Assembly (NCBI GenBank): GCA_023422835.1
Contig: JAFAGI010000012.1
Location: 454,793-518,792 of the forward strand
DNA from: Bacteroidota bacterium
GTDB lineage: Bacteria > Bacteroidota > Bacteroidia > Chitinophagales > Chitinophagaceae
DNA length: 64,000 nt
Reading direction: 5' to 3'
A model generated the notes under the pieces. The model was not told the DNA's origin, did no database searches, and worked only from the letters and a program-made list of their open reading frames with translations. This document shows positions 44,275 to 53,375 of the stretch, one piece after another. The number at the start of each line of letters is the position of its first letter. Positions within the stretch are counted from its first letter, which is position 1. The position numbers and the translations under genes are program-made.

Positions 44275-45039
44275 ATGTCTGAAGAGTTATTAAACAATAT
44301 TGATAAGAACCGGGTTCCCAGCCACATTGCCATCATTATGGACGGCAACGGCCGCTGGGCAAAGGAAAAAGGTGAAGACAGGCTCTTTGGCCATTTCAAT
44401 GGTGTGGAAGCTGTGCGCCTGATCACCGAGGCCGCCGCAGAAGCGGGCGTAAAGTACCTTACACTCTACACTTTTAGCAAAGAAAACTGGAACAGGCCAC
44501 AGGAAGAAGTTGCCGGCCTCATGGGGCTGCTGGTAGATACCATCAAACGGCAGGTAGAAGACCTCAATAAAAACAACATCCGCTTCAGTGTTATCGGCGA
44601 TATGAATACTTTGCCGGACAATGCACGCACAGAGCTGATCGAGGCAATTGAATCTTTATCATCAAACACCGGTATGAACCTGATCCTGGCGCTTAACTAC
44701 AGCAGCCGCTGGGAAATACAGGCCGCAATACAGGCCATTGCCAGGCAGGTAAAAAACAATGCGCTTGAGCTAGAAGATATTTCAGAAGATACTTTAGGAA
44801 AATACCTTACCACCAAAGACATACCCGACCCCGAGCTGATGATCAGGACAGGTGGGGAGCGCAGGATCAGCAATTTTCTGCTTTACCAGCTTGCCTATTC
44901 CGAATTGTATTTTACCGAAATTCTATGGCCTGATTTCCAGAAAAAACATTTGTACGAAGCCATTGCTGACTTTCAGAACAGAGAGCGCAGGTTTGGCAAA
45001 ACCAGCGAACAGGTGAAAATAATTAACAAACACTTTTAA
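44275..45039 (+). CDS. uppS: Isoprenyl transferase (undecaprenyl diphosphate synthase)
   Basis: cis-Prenyltransferase that builds the C55 lipid carrier for peptidoglycan and surface polymers. About 254 aa with AIIMDGNGRWAKEKGEDRLF near 20-39, the catalytic Asp in MDGNGRWA, LTLYTFSKENWNRP near 63-76, and the C-terminal RTGGERRISNFLLYQLAYSE. The ATG at 44275 is chosen over a TTG at 44257 because the latter lies in the promoter-like box. bamA follows after about 85 nt. Confidence 0.95.
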   Translation: MSEELLNNIDKNRVPSHIAIIMDGNGRWAKEKGEDRLFGHFNGVEAVRLITEAAAEAGVKYLTLYTFSKENWNRPQEEVAGLMGLLVDTIKRQVEDLNKNNIRFSVIGDMNTLPDNARTELIEAIESLSSNTGMNLILALNYSSRWEIQAAIQAIARQVKNNALELEDISEDTLGKYLTTKDIPDPELMIRTGGERRISNFLLYQLAYSELYFTEILWPDFQKKHLYEAIADFQNRERRFGKTSEQVKIINKHF

Positions 45040-45123
45040 AAATACAGGTTAATTTGCGACACTTTTATCGCGTCAAAATAATCTGAATCAATGGTGATAA
45101 ATAATAAGATAATAATCATTTAA

Positions 45124-47934
45124 ATGCATAGATATTTTCGATCCTTATTGGTTATAATAGCCTCCCTGGTTTCTGTAATTTCTTTCTCGCAAATTATAAA
45201 TCCTGCTGCTACTGCAGTTCCCAGGACTACCACTACTGCTGTTGATACACTTCCTGAATCTATAACTATAGATACCAGCCTGCTGAATGTACTCAAACAG
45301 CCTATCAGCAAAAAATACACGCTTGCAGGTGTGCTCATTTCCGGCAACAATACTTTCGACAGGAATGTACTTTCTCAGATCTCAGGACTGGTTGTAGGAT
45401 CTAAAATAACCGTTCCCGGCGGCGATGAAATTTCCCGCGGCATAAAAAAACTGTGGGCACAGAATTACTTCAGCGATATTAAAGTGTTTTTGGTAAGAAG
45501 AGTGAACGACAACCTGTTTATTGAGATCCAGGTGACGGAACGCCCGCGCTTATCCAGGTTTGTATTTAAAGGTATTTCCAAATCACGGGCAGATGAACTT
45601 AAAAGCAAAACAGGGCTGGTACCTGGGCGCGCCATCAACCAGAACATGAAACTCACCGCTGTAGAAGCCATTAAAAATTACTATTTCGAAAAAGGATTCC
45701 GCGACCTGAACATTGACATTGTTGAAACGCCGGACACGGCCTACTCAAACTCTGTGCAGCTTGTTTTTAATATAGATAAAGGCAGCAAAGTAAAGATAGA
45801 CAGGATCGGTTTTTTTGATAACGACGATGTCGACGGCAGTACGCTGAAAAGGAAAATGAAAGAAACCAAGGAAATGAACCGCCTTACTTTATTTCCTTCT
45901 GCTACCTACAGCCCCTGGGGAAGAGTGAATGAGTATACTTTTAAAGAATATATGGATGAATATGGTTTCCTTACCTACACCAGGACCAGGAAGCTGCTTG
46001 AAAAATACGCCAAATTCTCTCTATCGGCATCTAAATTCAACGAAAAAAAATACGTAGAAGACAAACAAAAAATATTAGACTATTACAACTCTTTGGGTTA
46101 CCGCGATGCACAAATATTGAGAGACACTGTTTATTACAACAATAAAGGCCATCTGAATATTGACCTGCAGGTAAATGAAGGAAAGAAATACTATTTCGGT
46201 GATGTTACCTGGAGAGGCAATACAAAATATTCAGACAGCGTGCTCAACAACATCCTGAACATTTATAAAGGCGATACCTACAATGCCGAGTTGCTGGATA
46301 AAAAGCTCAACAGTATGGAGGAATACAGTGTAAGCCAGCTCTACCAGAACTTCGGGCATCTTATGTTCCGCGCTACCCCCGTAGAGAAAAGTATCTACAA
46401 CGATACCATTGATTTTGAGATCACCATTATGGAAGGACCGGTATTTACCGTGAAGAACATAACCATATCCGGGAACGAAAAAACCAACGAGCATGTATTG
46501 CGCCGCGAGATAAGGACACTGCCCGGCGATAAATGGAACCGAGAAGCGCTGATGCGCTCTTACAGGCAGCTGGCAGCTTTGTCTTACATCAACCCTGAAA
46601 AGATAAACCCTGTGCCTGTCCCTGATAATGAAAACGGCACGGTAGACATCAACTACCAAGTAGAAGAAAAATCGGCAGACCAGATAGAACTGAGCGCTGG
46701 TTTCGGGGGCGGAATTGGCTTTACCGGTACGCTGGGTGTTTCTTTCAGCAACTTCTCTATCAACAATATTTTCAATAAAAAAGGCTGGGATCCGCTGCCT
46801 ACCGGAGACGGGCAGCAGCTTGCTATTCGCTTTCAGAGTAATGGACGTATGTACAGCTCCTACAGTGTAAACTTTGTAGAGCCGTGGCTGGGCGGCAAAA
46901 ACCCCAACGCATTAAGCGTAAGCTTCCAGCACACAAAGTATTCGCCACTCGCTAACCCGATCTACAGCGGCAATTACAGCTATGGGGGAGAGAAAATCAA
47001 ATACGATCCTAAGGCAGACACCATGCATTTCAACACAACCAGCCTGGGCATTGGCTATTCAAAGCAACTGAGATGGCCGGATGATTATTTCCGCTTTGGC
47101 GTTCAGGCTAACCTTACCAGGTATAAACTGGATAATTATCAGATTGACAGGGTAAACCTTCCTTTCTTTACTTCAGGTTTTTCAAACAACTTCAATATCA
47201 AGTTTACTCTAAACAGGAACTCTACAGATAACCCACTCTATACGCGCTCAGGCTCTGATATATATTTTAGCGCACAGCTTACACCACCCTACTCTTTATT
47301 CAACCCCAGCCTTACCGAACTGCCGCTGAATGATCCGAAAAGATTTAAATGGATAGAATACCAGAAATACCGTTTTGGCGGCGACTGGTACGTGCCGCTG
47401 ACAAGGCCCTTGGGTGAAGACAACAAGCAACTGGTTTTCAGGGCTTCAGTAAAGCTGGGCTATATAGGCAACTATAATTCAAAGATGCCGGTTTCTCCCT
47501 TTGAACGTTTTCAGCTGGGTGATGCTGGTATGAGTAACACTTACCAATTCTTCGGCTACGACATTATCTCTCACAGAGGCTACCCGATTTACGAAAGCTC
47601 AAACCCGAGATACAACCCCGACAATGGTATGGCACAGCAGTACTTCACCATTTTCAATAAATATACCGCAGAGCTTCGATACCCGCTTACCCTGGCGCAA
47701 AGCAGCACCATTTATGGGCTGGCATTTTTTGAAGCAGCCAACGGTTGGTACGATTTTAAAGAGTACAATCCTTTTAAATTGCGCAGATCTGTTGGCTTAG
47801 GTATGAGGTTCTATCTGCCCATGTTTGGCCTGTTAGGCTTTGACTATGGTATTGGCCTTGACAGGATCACACCGGGCGGCGGCCTGAAAGGCGCAGGCAA
47901 ATTTACCTTCATGATGGGTATGCAGCCGGATTAA
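45124..47934 (+). CDS. bamA: Outer-membrane protein assembly factor BamA
   Basis: Core of the machine that inserts beta-barrel proteins into the outer membrane; 936 aa. A signal peptide (LLVIIASLVSVISFSQ) is followed by a Thr-rich linker, POTRA domains (about 60-490, e.g. LAGVLISGNNTFDRNVLSQI and ITISGNEKTNEHVLRREIRT), and a 16-stranded barrel (about 520-936) beginning ELSAGFGGGIGFTG. The barrel ends MGMQPD, without the usual terminal Phe, a variation also seen in other Bacteroidota. Context uppS-bamA-skp is the standard envelope cluster. Confidence 0.95.
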   Translation: MHRYFRSLLVIIASLVSVISFSQIINPAATAVPRTTTTAVDTLPESITIDTSLLNVLKQPISKKYTLAGVLISGNNTFDRNVLSQISGLVVGSKITVPGGDEISRGIKKLWAQNYFSDIKVFLVRRVNDNLFIEIQVTERPRLSRFVFKGISKSRADELKSKTGLVPGRAINQNMKLTAVEAIKNYYFEKGFRDLNIDIVETPDTAYSNSVQLVFNIDKGSKVKIDRIGFFDNDDVDGSTLKRKMKETKEMNRLTLFPSATYSPWGRVNEYTFKEYMDEYGFLTYTRTRKLLEKYAKFSLSASKFNEKKYVEDKQKILDYYNSLGYRDAQILRDTVYYNNKGHLNIDLQVNEGKKYYFGDVTWRGNTKYSDSVLNNILNIYKGDTYNAELLDKKLNSMEEYSVSQLYQNFGHLMFRATPVEKSIYNDTIDFEITIMEGPVFTVKNITISGNEKTNEHVLRREIRTLPGDKWNREALMRSYRQLAALSYINPEKINPVPVPDNENGTVDINYQVEEKSADQIELSAGFGGGIGFTGTLGVSFSNFSINNIFNKKGWDPLPTGDGQQLAIRFQSNGRMYSSYSVNFVEPWLGGKNPNALSVSFQHTKYSPLANPIYSGNYSYGGEKIKYDPKADTMHFNTTSLGIGYSKQLRWPDDYFRFGVQANLTRYKLDNYQIDRVNLPFFTSGFSNNFNIKFTLNRNSTDNPLYTRSGSDIYFSAQLTPPYSLFNPSLTELPLNDPKRFKWIEYQKYRFGGDWYVPLTRPLGEDNKQLVFRASVKLGYIGNYNSKMPVSPFERFQLGDAGMSNTYQFFGYDIISHRGYPIYESSNPRYNPDNGMAQQYFTIFNKYTAELRYPLTLAQSSTIYGLAFFEAANGWYDFKEYNPFKLRRSVGLGMRFYLPMFGLLGFDYGIGLDRITPGGGLKGAGKFTFMMGMQPD

Positions 47935-47976
47935 TAACACCTGCAAACTTTGCATTGCACAAGTGAATATTGATGA

Positions 47977-48129
47977 AAATTTTTTATTTTAAGCAATTAC
48001 TTTAAACAATTATCCAGACAGGTAGGTCTAAGCCAAGAGGATATGGCTGACTGCATCACAGTAGCCGGAAACCGCTCAAGCTTTTTAAAAAAAAATATCA
48101 AAAACCACAGGCTTCCAGCCGGAAAATAA
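47977..48129 (+). pseudogene. Remnant of an XRE-type helix-turn-helix gene
   Basis: An open frame without a start codon between two stops reads FKQLSRQVGLSQEDMADCIT followed by about 25 residues ending PAGK. The LSRQVGLSQEDMADCI part fits the first half of a Cro/C1 helix-turn-helix; the rest of the domain is missing. At about 50 codons without a Met it is probably a leftover fragment. Chance similarity is possible. Confidence 0.35.
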
Positions 48130-48169
48130 AATTTTTTTATACGTCAAAATACAAGCATATTTGCAAAAC

Positions 48170-48184
48170 GTTCTAAAATAGAAC
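48170..48184. promoter_or_regulatory. Small palindrome upstream of skp
   Basis: GTTCTA and TAGAAC arms around AAA, about 70 nt before the skp start codon. It could be a repressor or activator site; nothing else supports this. Confidence 0.25.
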
Positions 48185-48252
48185 TATTTTACAACCGGGT
48201 CAAAATTTGCTTAAAAGGCAATTTTCCGCATAATTAAAAAACAAAATAAAGA

Positions 48253-48804
48253 ATGAAAAAATTAGTGTTTACTCTGGCAGCCGCGTTTGGCATTATGGCT
48301 GCTACCACCCAGGTACAGGCTCAAAAAATCGGTATTTTTAATTCTGAAGATGTTATACAGGCATTGCCTGAACACGAGCAGGTACAGAAGAAACTGGAAT
48401 CTTACCAGAGAGATTCTTTGGGCAAAGCTTACGACGAATTGCAGGTAAAATACAAACAGGCAGATGAAACTTTCAAAAAAGATTCTATTGCTAAAAAACC
48501 AAAAGCTATCCTTGACCTTGACGACAAGAACCGCAGGGAGCTGGCAACACAGCTTATCTACTGGAACCAAATAGCACAGCAAAGTTCACAAAACAAATAC
48601 ATTGAATTGAGCAGCCCCCTGGCTGAGAAAGTACAGAAAGCTTTGCATAAAGTGCAGAAGGCACAAGGTGTAACAATTGTATTGCAACCTGCTGCTTTGG
48701 ATATGCTGGGCGACCAGAGCGGTGTCATAAACCTGATCATTCCTGTTGCTAAAGAATTAGGAATTAAAGTAGAAGAGCCTGCATCTGGTGCAGCGCCTAA
48801 ATAA
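48253..48804 (+). CDS. OmpH/Skp-family periplasmic chaperone
   Basis: A 183-aa exported protein with signal peptide (KKLVFTLAAAFGIMAATTQVQAQ) and the OmpH family start KIGIFNSEDVIQALPE. A long charged coiled-coil region (about 45-125) forms the tentacle arms that hold unfolded outer-membrane proteins. It follows bamA after about 320 nt, the usual order in Bacteroidota, but probably has its own promoter. Transcription ends at the hairpin at 48820-48857. Confidence 0.92.
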   Translation: MKKLVFTLAAAFGIMAATTQVQAQKIGIFNSEDVIQALPEHEQVQKKLESYQRDSLGKAYDELQVKYKQADETFKKDSIAKKPKAILDLDDKNRRELATQLIYWNQIAQQSSQNKYIELSSPLAEKVQKALHKVQKAQGVTIVLQPAALDMLGDQSGVINLIIPVAKELGIKVEEPASGAAPK

Positions 48805-48819
48805 AGAATATACTTTACA

Positions 48820-48857
48820 TAAAAAAAAGACCATCCTCAAAAGGTGGTCTTTTTTTA
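48820..48857. terminator. Bidirectional terminator between skp and the lipocalin-like gene
   Basis: Stem AAGACCA with TGGTCTT plus a few more pairs, flanked by A run 48820-48828 and T run 48850-48857, so it has a T tail in both directions. It sits between two converging genes. Confidence 0.9.
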
Positions 48858-48872
48858 TAAGATACTTACCGA

Positions 48873-49358
48873 TTATCTCTTTACAAAGTTGTAGACAATA
48901 GTGCCTGTGTTGCCCTCCACCACAACAGGAGATTCTACAACAAATCCTTGTGGCGTAGCATTCACAATTTTCATAATATAGCCTTCGGAAACTTCTTTAG
49001 CTTTCCTGCCGTCTAAAACTTTGAGCTGTAATACGCTTTGCGCGCCATTTTTTCTTACAGACCAATTGATGTTTCTTTTTCCAGCATAGCAATTGCTTTT
49101 ATTGCCAATAGTATAAGATCCATAACCGTTGTGCGGCAATACCCAGTCAGAACCGGTGAAGCAATCAGCGCTTACGTCATTCAGCAAACTGACTTTGTAT
49201 TTTACATCATTGGGAACACCGTGAAGCTGTACACTTTCGAGGATGTAATTACCGTCAAGATTTACCCTGTTCACATAATGAGAACTTGATGTTTTACAGG
49301 AATACAGCAATACTGAAACCGCAACTGCTGCAAGAGCAAATAGAAGATTTTTTTTCAT
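48873..49358 (-). CDS. Lipocalin-like lipoprotein
   Basis: A 161-aa lipoprotein with signal peptide and lipobox LLYSC (Cys21). The mature part begins NLDGNYILESVQLHG and contains a Cys-Trp-Asn pattern (DCFTGSDWVLPHNGYGSYTI) typical of small Bacteroidota lipocalin-like proteins, with an eight-stranded barrel likely. Role unknown. The start codon is the last part of a leader that nearly matches that of lysC (see repeat at 49356-49409). Confidence 0.8.
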   Translation of the reverse strand: MKKNLLFALAAVAVSVLLYSCKTSSSHYVNRVNLDGNYILESVQLHGVPNDVKYKVSLLNDVSADCFTGSDWVLPHNGYGSYTIGNKSNCYAGKRNINWSVRKNGAQSVLQLKVLDGRKAKEVSEGYIMKIVNATPQGFVVESPVVVEGNTGTIVYNFVKR

Positions 49359-49409
49359 GTGTGTATATTTAATTGTTTTTCAGTTGTCACATGGAATAAC
49401 CAGCTTTTA
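49356..49409. repeat. Leader sequence shared with lysC
   Basis: From the start codon of the lipocalin-like gene outward, about 54 nt align with 30129-30180 upstream of lysC with only a few mismatches and 1-nt gaps. Shared pieces in order are CATGTGTGTATA, TTAATT, TTTTTCAGTT and CACATGGAATAACCAGC. The two genes are unrelated, so the similarity comes from the element and not from gene duplication. Confidence 0.85.
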
Positions 49410-49466
49410 GAATCAATACTCATTCCCGGTTGGTACAGATTCCTAATCTTATGGTTATTTCATGTT
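49385..49466 (+). repeat. Hairpin element copy C
   Basis: About 82 bp: left arm CACATGGAATAACC, centre with CATTCCCGGTTGGTACA, right arm CTTATGGTTATTTCATGTT. Its left third is the same as copy A. It lies directly upstream of the lipocalin-like gene. Confidence 0.85.
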
Positions 49467-49629
49467 TAATTTATTTTTGTTTTCAATTTTTAAACATAAA
49501 GTGCACAAAGGTTACACAATTAGTACAATATGTGTAATTATCTGCTATGTACACAACAACAATATATTTTTTAGAAGAAATATTTTGCCGTTGGTTTATA
49601 CAAATCAAAAATGTTGCCGAAAAAACAAG

Positions 49630-49695
49630 ACACATGAAATAGCCATAAGCAAAGTTGCATAACCGAGAATGAACAAAGGCATTCCATGTGACCAT
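49630..49695 (-). repeat. Hairpin element copy D
   Basis: About 66 bp; on the minus strand it reads TGGTCACATGGAATGCC, then TTCATTCTCGGTTATGCA, then GCTTATGGCTATTTCATGTG. It is closest to copy B at 30.2 kb. It lies about 60 nt past the tsaD stop codon, inverted with respect to copy C. Confidence 0.85.
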
Positions 49696-49757
49696 TAACA
49701 ACAGCCGCAAAGAGCGGCGCACTAAAAATTATATACATTATTGATGATGAAGGAGCG

Positions 49758-50768
49758 CTACCATTCAGCGCGGGCGCTGGGGCTGATGTCGAGGGTTGCA
49801 AATTCTTTTGCTAAGAATTTATGGTAGGCTGTAATAGCGATCATGCCGGCATTGTCAAGGCAGTATTGAAATTCAGGAACATAGGTTTTCCAGCCATATT
49901 TTTGCCCCATTTCAGTTAAAGTATTGCGCAGGCCTGAATTAGCGCTCACACCGCCAGCTATGCACACAGAAGTGATCTTTGTTTTTTCTACAGCTTTCCT
50001 AACTTTCTTTAGCAGTATATTTACAATAGTGTATTGAATAGATGCACAGAGATCGTCCAGATTCTGGTCAATAAAGTAAGGGTTTTCTTTGGTTTGCTTT
50101 TGCAGGAAATAAAGCACTGAAGTTTTCACACCGCTAAAACTAAAATTCAGGCCGGGTATTTGCGGTTCGGCAAAAGTAAAAGCATGCGGGTTTCCGGCGC
50201 GCGCGTGCTTATCTATCAGCGGTCCGCCGGGATAGGGCAGTCCCAGCAATTTGGCAGTCTTATCAAAAGCCTCGCCTGCAGCATCATCAATTGTTTCGCC
50301 GATCACTTCCAGCTCCAATGGTGAGCGCGCCACTACAATCTGGGTATGCCCGCCACTTACGGTAAGGCACAGGAACGGAAACTCAGGCTTTTGTTCGGTG
50401 ATGAGGTTTGCCAATACATGTGCCTGCATATGGTGTACACTTATCAGCGGCTTGTTCAGTGCCAGCGCCAGGGATTTTGCAAACTGTGTGCCCACCAACA
50501 GGCTTCCTATCAGGCCGGGAGCCTGTGTAAAAGCTATGGCATCTATATCATTCATAGCAGTATGCGCTTCTTTCAGCGCTGTATCTACCACTGGCACTAT
50601 ATTTTGTATGTGCACGCGGCTTGCCAGCTCCGGCACTACCCCGCCGTATTGTTCATGTATTTTTTGGCTAGCTATTTTATTAGACAATATTATTCCGTCC
50701 ACACACACAGATGCGCTTGTTTCATCACAGGAGGATTCTATTGCCAGTATGGTGATTTTTTTATCCAT
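49758..50768 (-). CDS. tsaD: tRNA N6-adenosine threonylcarbamoyltransferase TsaD
   Basis: Adds the threonylcarbamoyl group to A37 of tRNAs that read ANN codons, together with TsaB and TsaE. The 336-aa protein has the ASKH-fold motifs ILAIESSCDETSASV near the start, the metal-binding HHMQAHVLA near 115, the CLTVSGGHTQI segment, GAGEAFDKTAKLLG-like DAAGEAFDKTAKLLGLPYPG, and CIAGGVSANSGLR. It is the last gene of a minus-strand set with CDF and LptF/G genes (23 nt gap to the CDF gene). Confidence 0.96.
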   Translation of the reverse strand: MDKKITILAIESSCDETSASVCVDGIILSNKIASQKIHEQYGGVVPELASRVHIQNIVPVVDTALKEAHTAMNDIDAIAFTQAPGLIGSLLVGTQFAKSLALALNKPLISVHHMQAHVLANLITEQKPEFPFLCLTVSGGHTQIVVARSPLELEVIGETIDDAAGEAFDKTAKLLGLPYPGGPLIDKHARAGNPHAFTFAEPQIPGLNFSFSGVKTSVLYFLQKQTKENPYFIDQNLDDLCASIQYTIVNILLKKVRKAVEKTKITSVCIAGGVSANSGLRNTLTEMGQKYGWKTYVPEFQYCLDNAGMIAITAYHKFLAKEFATLDISPSARAEW

Positions 50769-50791
50769 TGCAGCGGCAAAAATAAGTTTTT

Positions 50792-51787
50792 TTATAAGTT
50801 AACGGAATGTCTTTCGTTATTGGCAATGTTTTCCAGCGTCCATTCAATTTTCTTCTCGAATGCATGCAGCCGTACATGGCAATCACTCTTGATGCAGATG
50901 GCGCAGTTCTTTTCCCTGCAATCATCTGTGTGAATAAAGAATTCTATGCTGTCGCCGAACTCAGTTTCCACCAGGCGCTGCATTGCGTTGATCTCTTTAT
51001 GTGCCTCAACCAGGTTCATATACCAGGGCAGCGTAAAATGGCAGTCAATATGCATGAGGCCGCCATACTTTACTACCCGCAGGTTGTGCACGTCTACCCA
51101 ATTCTCTTTGCGGTGTATATTCAGTACATTGGCTACCCTTTCCAGCACCTGCACATCAGCCTCATCCATAATGCCGGAGAAAGCGTTGCGCAATATTTTT
51201 ACACCATTGTAGATGATAAGCGCACCCATTGCAATAGCTATGATCTTATCAAGCACGTAGCTTTTGGTCAATAGAATGATCACTAAACCGGCGACAATAC
51301 CCAGGGTAGAGTAGGTATCTATCTGCAAATGCTTACCGCTCGCCTGCAAAGCTACAGAGTTATTTCTTTTACCCACCTTTATACAAAAATAGCCGGCTGC
51401 ATAGTTAATGATAGCAGTTGCAAGCACCAGCATCAGTCCTGAGTCCAGCTTATCCACCTTGGTCTCTGTAAAGAAGGTCTGTATAGTTTCATAAAATATA
51501 AAAACACCGGCGCCAATGATCATGGTACCTTCGGCTGCTGCAGATAAAAACTCAACTTTGCCATGGCCGTAGGGATGATTCTTGTCTTTAGGAATAGCCG
51601 CCACAAACAGGCTTACCAACCCGATGAAACCTGCAAGCATATTGACAATGCTTTCCAGCGCATCAGAAAGTATAGCCATAGATCCCGTGATTTTAAAGGC
51701 CACCAGTTTTATGATAAACAGGCAAACAGAAAGTGCAAATATCCATTTCTGCACCTTCAGGTTTTCTTTTGCTTTTGCGGTTGGCAT
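50792..51787 (-). CDS. Cation diffusion facilitator family transporter
   Basis: A 331-aa inner-membrane metal/proton antiporter (zinc, iron or manganese class). Six helices (about 15-185) with the site residues ILSDALESIVNMLAG near 36-50 (S-D-x3-E variant of the HxxxD site), PYGHGKVEFL near 75, and a C-terminal cytoplasmic domain with HDCR-type residues. A cysteine-containing end (CREKNCAICIKSDC, about 290-305) could bind metal. The HxxxD to SDALE pattern resembles iron or manganese rather than zinc transporters, but the ion is not certain. 10 nt downstream of the LptF/G gene. Confidence 0.9.
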   Translation of the reverse strand: MPTAKAKENLKVQKWIFALSVCLFIIKLVAFKITGSMAILSDALESIVNMLAGFIGLVSLFVAAIPKDKNHPYGHGKVEFLSAAAEGTMIIGAGVFIFYETIQTFFTETKVDKLDSGLMLVLATAIINYAAGYFCIKVGKRNNSVALQASGKHLQIDTYSTLGIVAGLVIILLTKSYVLDKIIAIAMGALIIYNGVKILRNAFSGIMDEADVQVLERVANVLNIHRKENWVDVHNLRVVKYGGLMHIDCHFTLPWYMNLVEAHKEINAMQRLVETEFGDSIEFFIHTDDCREKNCAICIKSDCHVRLHAFEKKIEWTLENIANNERHSVNL

Positions 51788-51797
51788 AGTGTGGTGT

Positions 51798-53249
51798 TTA
51801 TGCAGCAGGTGACTTTTTCTTCCTGAGCAGGCCTGCTTTGTTTAAAAACCTGCTTATAGCTCTGAATAACCTGTAATAGGCTTCTTTATTGAATAATTGC
51901 GAATCGTGCATGGCTTTGTACACAAGAAATATGCCTACAGGCAATAGCACTATCGAAGAAAGCCACATGCCTTTATATACGGCTACAACGCCCTGCTTTG
52001 AAAACTTTTCACCTAAATTGTTGAGGAGGAAAAACAGTACAAAGAAAATAATAGCAAATACCAAGGGCAGGCCCAATCCGCCTTTACGAATGATAGAACC
52101 CAGCGGCGCTCCGATGAGGAACAAAATAATACAGGCTACCGATAGTGTAAACTTTTTATGCCATTCAATTTTATGTAAACGAAGAGAATCCTGTTTATCT
52201 GTAAACTCCTGCATCAGAAATTGATTGCTGTTGTTAACAGAGTTTAACTGCGAAATGATTGAATTGAAATGTATACCTTTTACAGAATCTGTAAACCGGC
52301 TCAGGTAATCTCCTTTTACTTTTCCTTTGTAGGGTTGCCAGGTACTGTCTTTGAATTTCAAAAAATTAAACGAGGCGCTTAACTCATTGCCAGACATTGC
52401 GGCAAATAAGCTGTCGCTTCTTTCCAGGGAATCTATGGCTGGCGCAAGCTGGCGCACAGTAAGCATTTTAGGAGAATATTTAAATCCTTCTTCGTCTGTC
52501 TGGTTCATTTTAAAACTCGACATGTCGAATACTTTTTTGTAAGAAGAGAAGCCCATTCTTACAAACTGCGTTTGATCATTTTCTGTTGCATTGCCTGTTT
52601 CTTCATATCTCCACCCGTCTTTGAGGCTAAACTCCAGGTAATTATTGTCAGGCGTTATTTCCATTTTGCCTGATTTGGCTATCAGCAAATTATCCTGCAG
52701 TCCATAATTTTTTTCAAAAATGACAATGTCGCGGATAGTCTTGTTGTCTTCTTCTTTTTTACCCACCTTGATCACGAAGCCCTCAATTTTATCGTAAAAT
52801 GTACCTTCTTTAATATCGAACGCCGGCTTTGAAGTAATGATGTCGTACTTAAGCCTATCAAGCTTCAGGTTAACTACCGGTATAAAATTATTAGACAGGA
52901 AAAAAGCTATAATGGCCAGTATAAATGCCACGAACAGCAAGGGCCGCATAAACCTTACCAGCGATATGCCGGAAGATTTCAGGGCTACGAGCTCAAAGGT
53001 CTCTCCTAGGTTACCAAAGGTCATGATGGAAGAAAGCAACAAAGAGAGCGGTAAAGCAAGCGGAATAATAGATACGGATACATAGCCAATCAATTGAAGT
53101 ATGGTTATCAGATCTATGCCTTTGCCCACCAGGTCATCAATGTAAAGCCAGAAGAACTGCATCACCAATACAAATACCGATATCAGCAGCGTAGCAATGA
53201 ACGGCCCTATGAATGCCTTCAGGATAAGTGTATCTATTTTTTTTATCAC
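51798..53249 (-). CDS. LptF/LptG-family permease
   Basis: Membrane subunit of the ABC machine that extracts lipopolysaccharide from the inner membrane; 483 aa. Three helices at the N-terminus (about 12-125), a large periplasmic beta-jellyroll region (about 125-375) and three helices near 370-465. The reading frame opens with GTG at 53249 (IKKIDTLILKAFIGPF follows, which is the family's normal start), so a GTG start is assigned. No ATG suits. Bacteroidota often have a single such gene per locus. The CDF transporter gene follows after 10 nt. Confidence 0.9.
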   Translation of the reverse strand: MIKKIDTLILKAFIGPFIATLLISVFVLVMQFFWLYIDDLVGKGIDLITILQLIGYVSVSIIPLALPLSLLLSSIMTFGNLGETFELVALKSSGISLVRFMRPLLFVAFILAIIAFFLSNNFIPVVNLKLDRLKYDIITSKPAFDIKEGTFYDKIEGFVIKVGKKEEDNKTIRDIVIFEKNYGLQDNLLIAKSGKMEITPDNNYLEFSLKDGWRYEETGNATENDQTQFVRMGFSSYKKVFDMSSFKMNQTDEEGFKYSPKMLTVRQLAPAIDSLERSDSLFAAMSGNELSASFNFLKFKDSTWQPYKGKVKGDYLSRFTDSVKGIHFNSIISQLNSVNNSNQFLMQEFTDKQDSLRLHKIEWHKKFTLSVACIILFLIGAPLGSIIRKGGLGLPLVFAIIFFVLFFLLNNLGEKFSKQGVVAVYKGMWLSSIVLLPVGIFLVYKAMHDSQLFNKEAYYRLFRAISRFLNKAGLLRKKKSPAA

Positions 53250-53319
53250 TTAATTTTCCATCGTTTTAAGAGAGCAAAATTATTCTTTTAAAATGAATAA
53301 ACATATTAGCAATAACATA

Positions 53320-53345
53320 AAAATCCTGCGTAGCTGCAGGATTTT
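53320..53345 (-). terminator. Hairpin terminator after the START-like gene
   Basis: Perfect 10-bp stem AAAATCCTGC with GCAGGATTTT and a 6-nt loop, 31 nt past the stop of the START-like gene. The T run after it on the minus strand is short (four T), so strength is moderate. Confidence 0.65.
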
Positions 53346-53375
53346 ATTATTTAAAAGTAGAATATTTACCAGCGC

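Larger units (their letters stand above)
47935..48252. other. Intergenic stretch between bamA and skp
   Basis: No intact gene. It holds a fragment resembling an XRE helix-turn-helix (47977-48129) and, nearer skp, a small perfect palindrome GTTCTA-AAA-TAGAAC (48170-48184) that could be an operator. Confidence 0.5.
49359..49757. other. Intergenic stretch with inverted element copies C and D
   Basis: No credible gene. Two copies of the hairpin element in opposite orientation (49385-49466 and 49630-49695) enclose about 163 bp of AT-rich DNA. A 66-codon plus-strand frame here has low-complexity hydrophobic content and overlaps the repeats, so it is not called. Confidence 0.6.

Noticed and set aside
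49462..49662. 66-codon plus-strand reading frame between element copies C and D
   Set aside because: It starts inside copy C and ends inside copy D, with low-complexity hydrophobic content; considered as a mini-element gene but unsupported.
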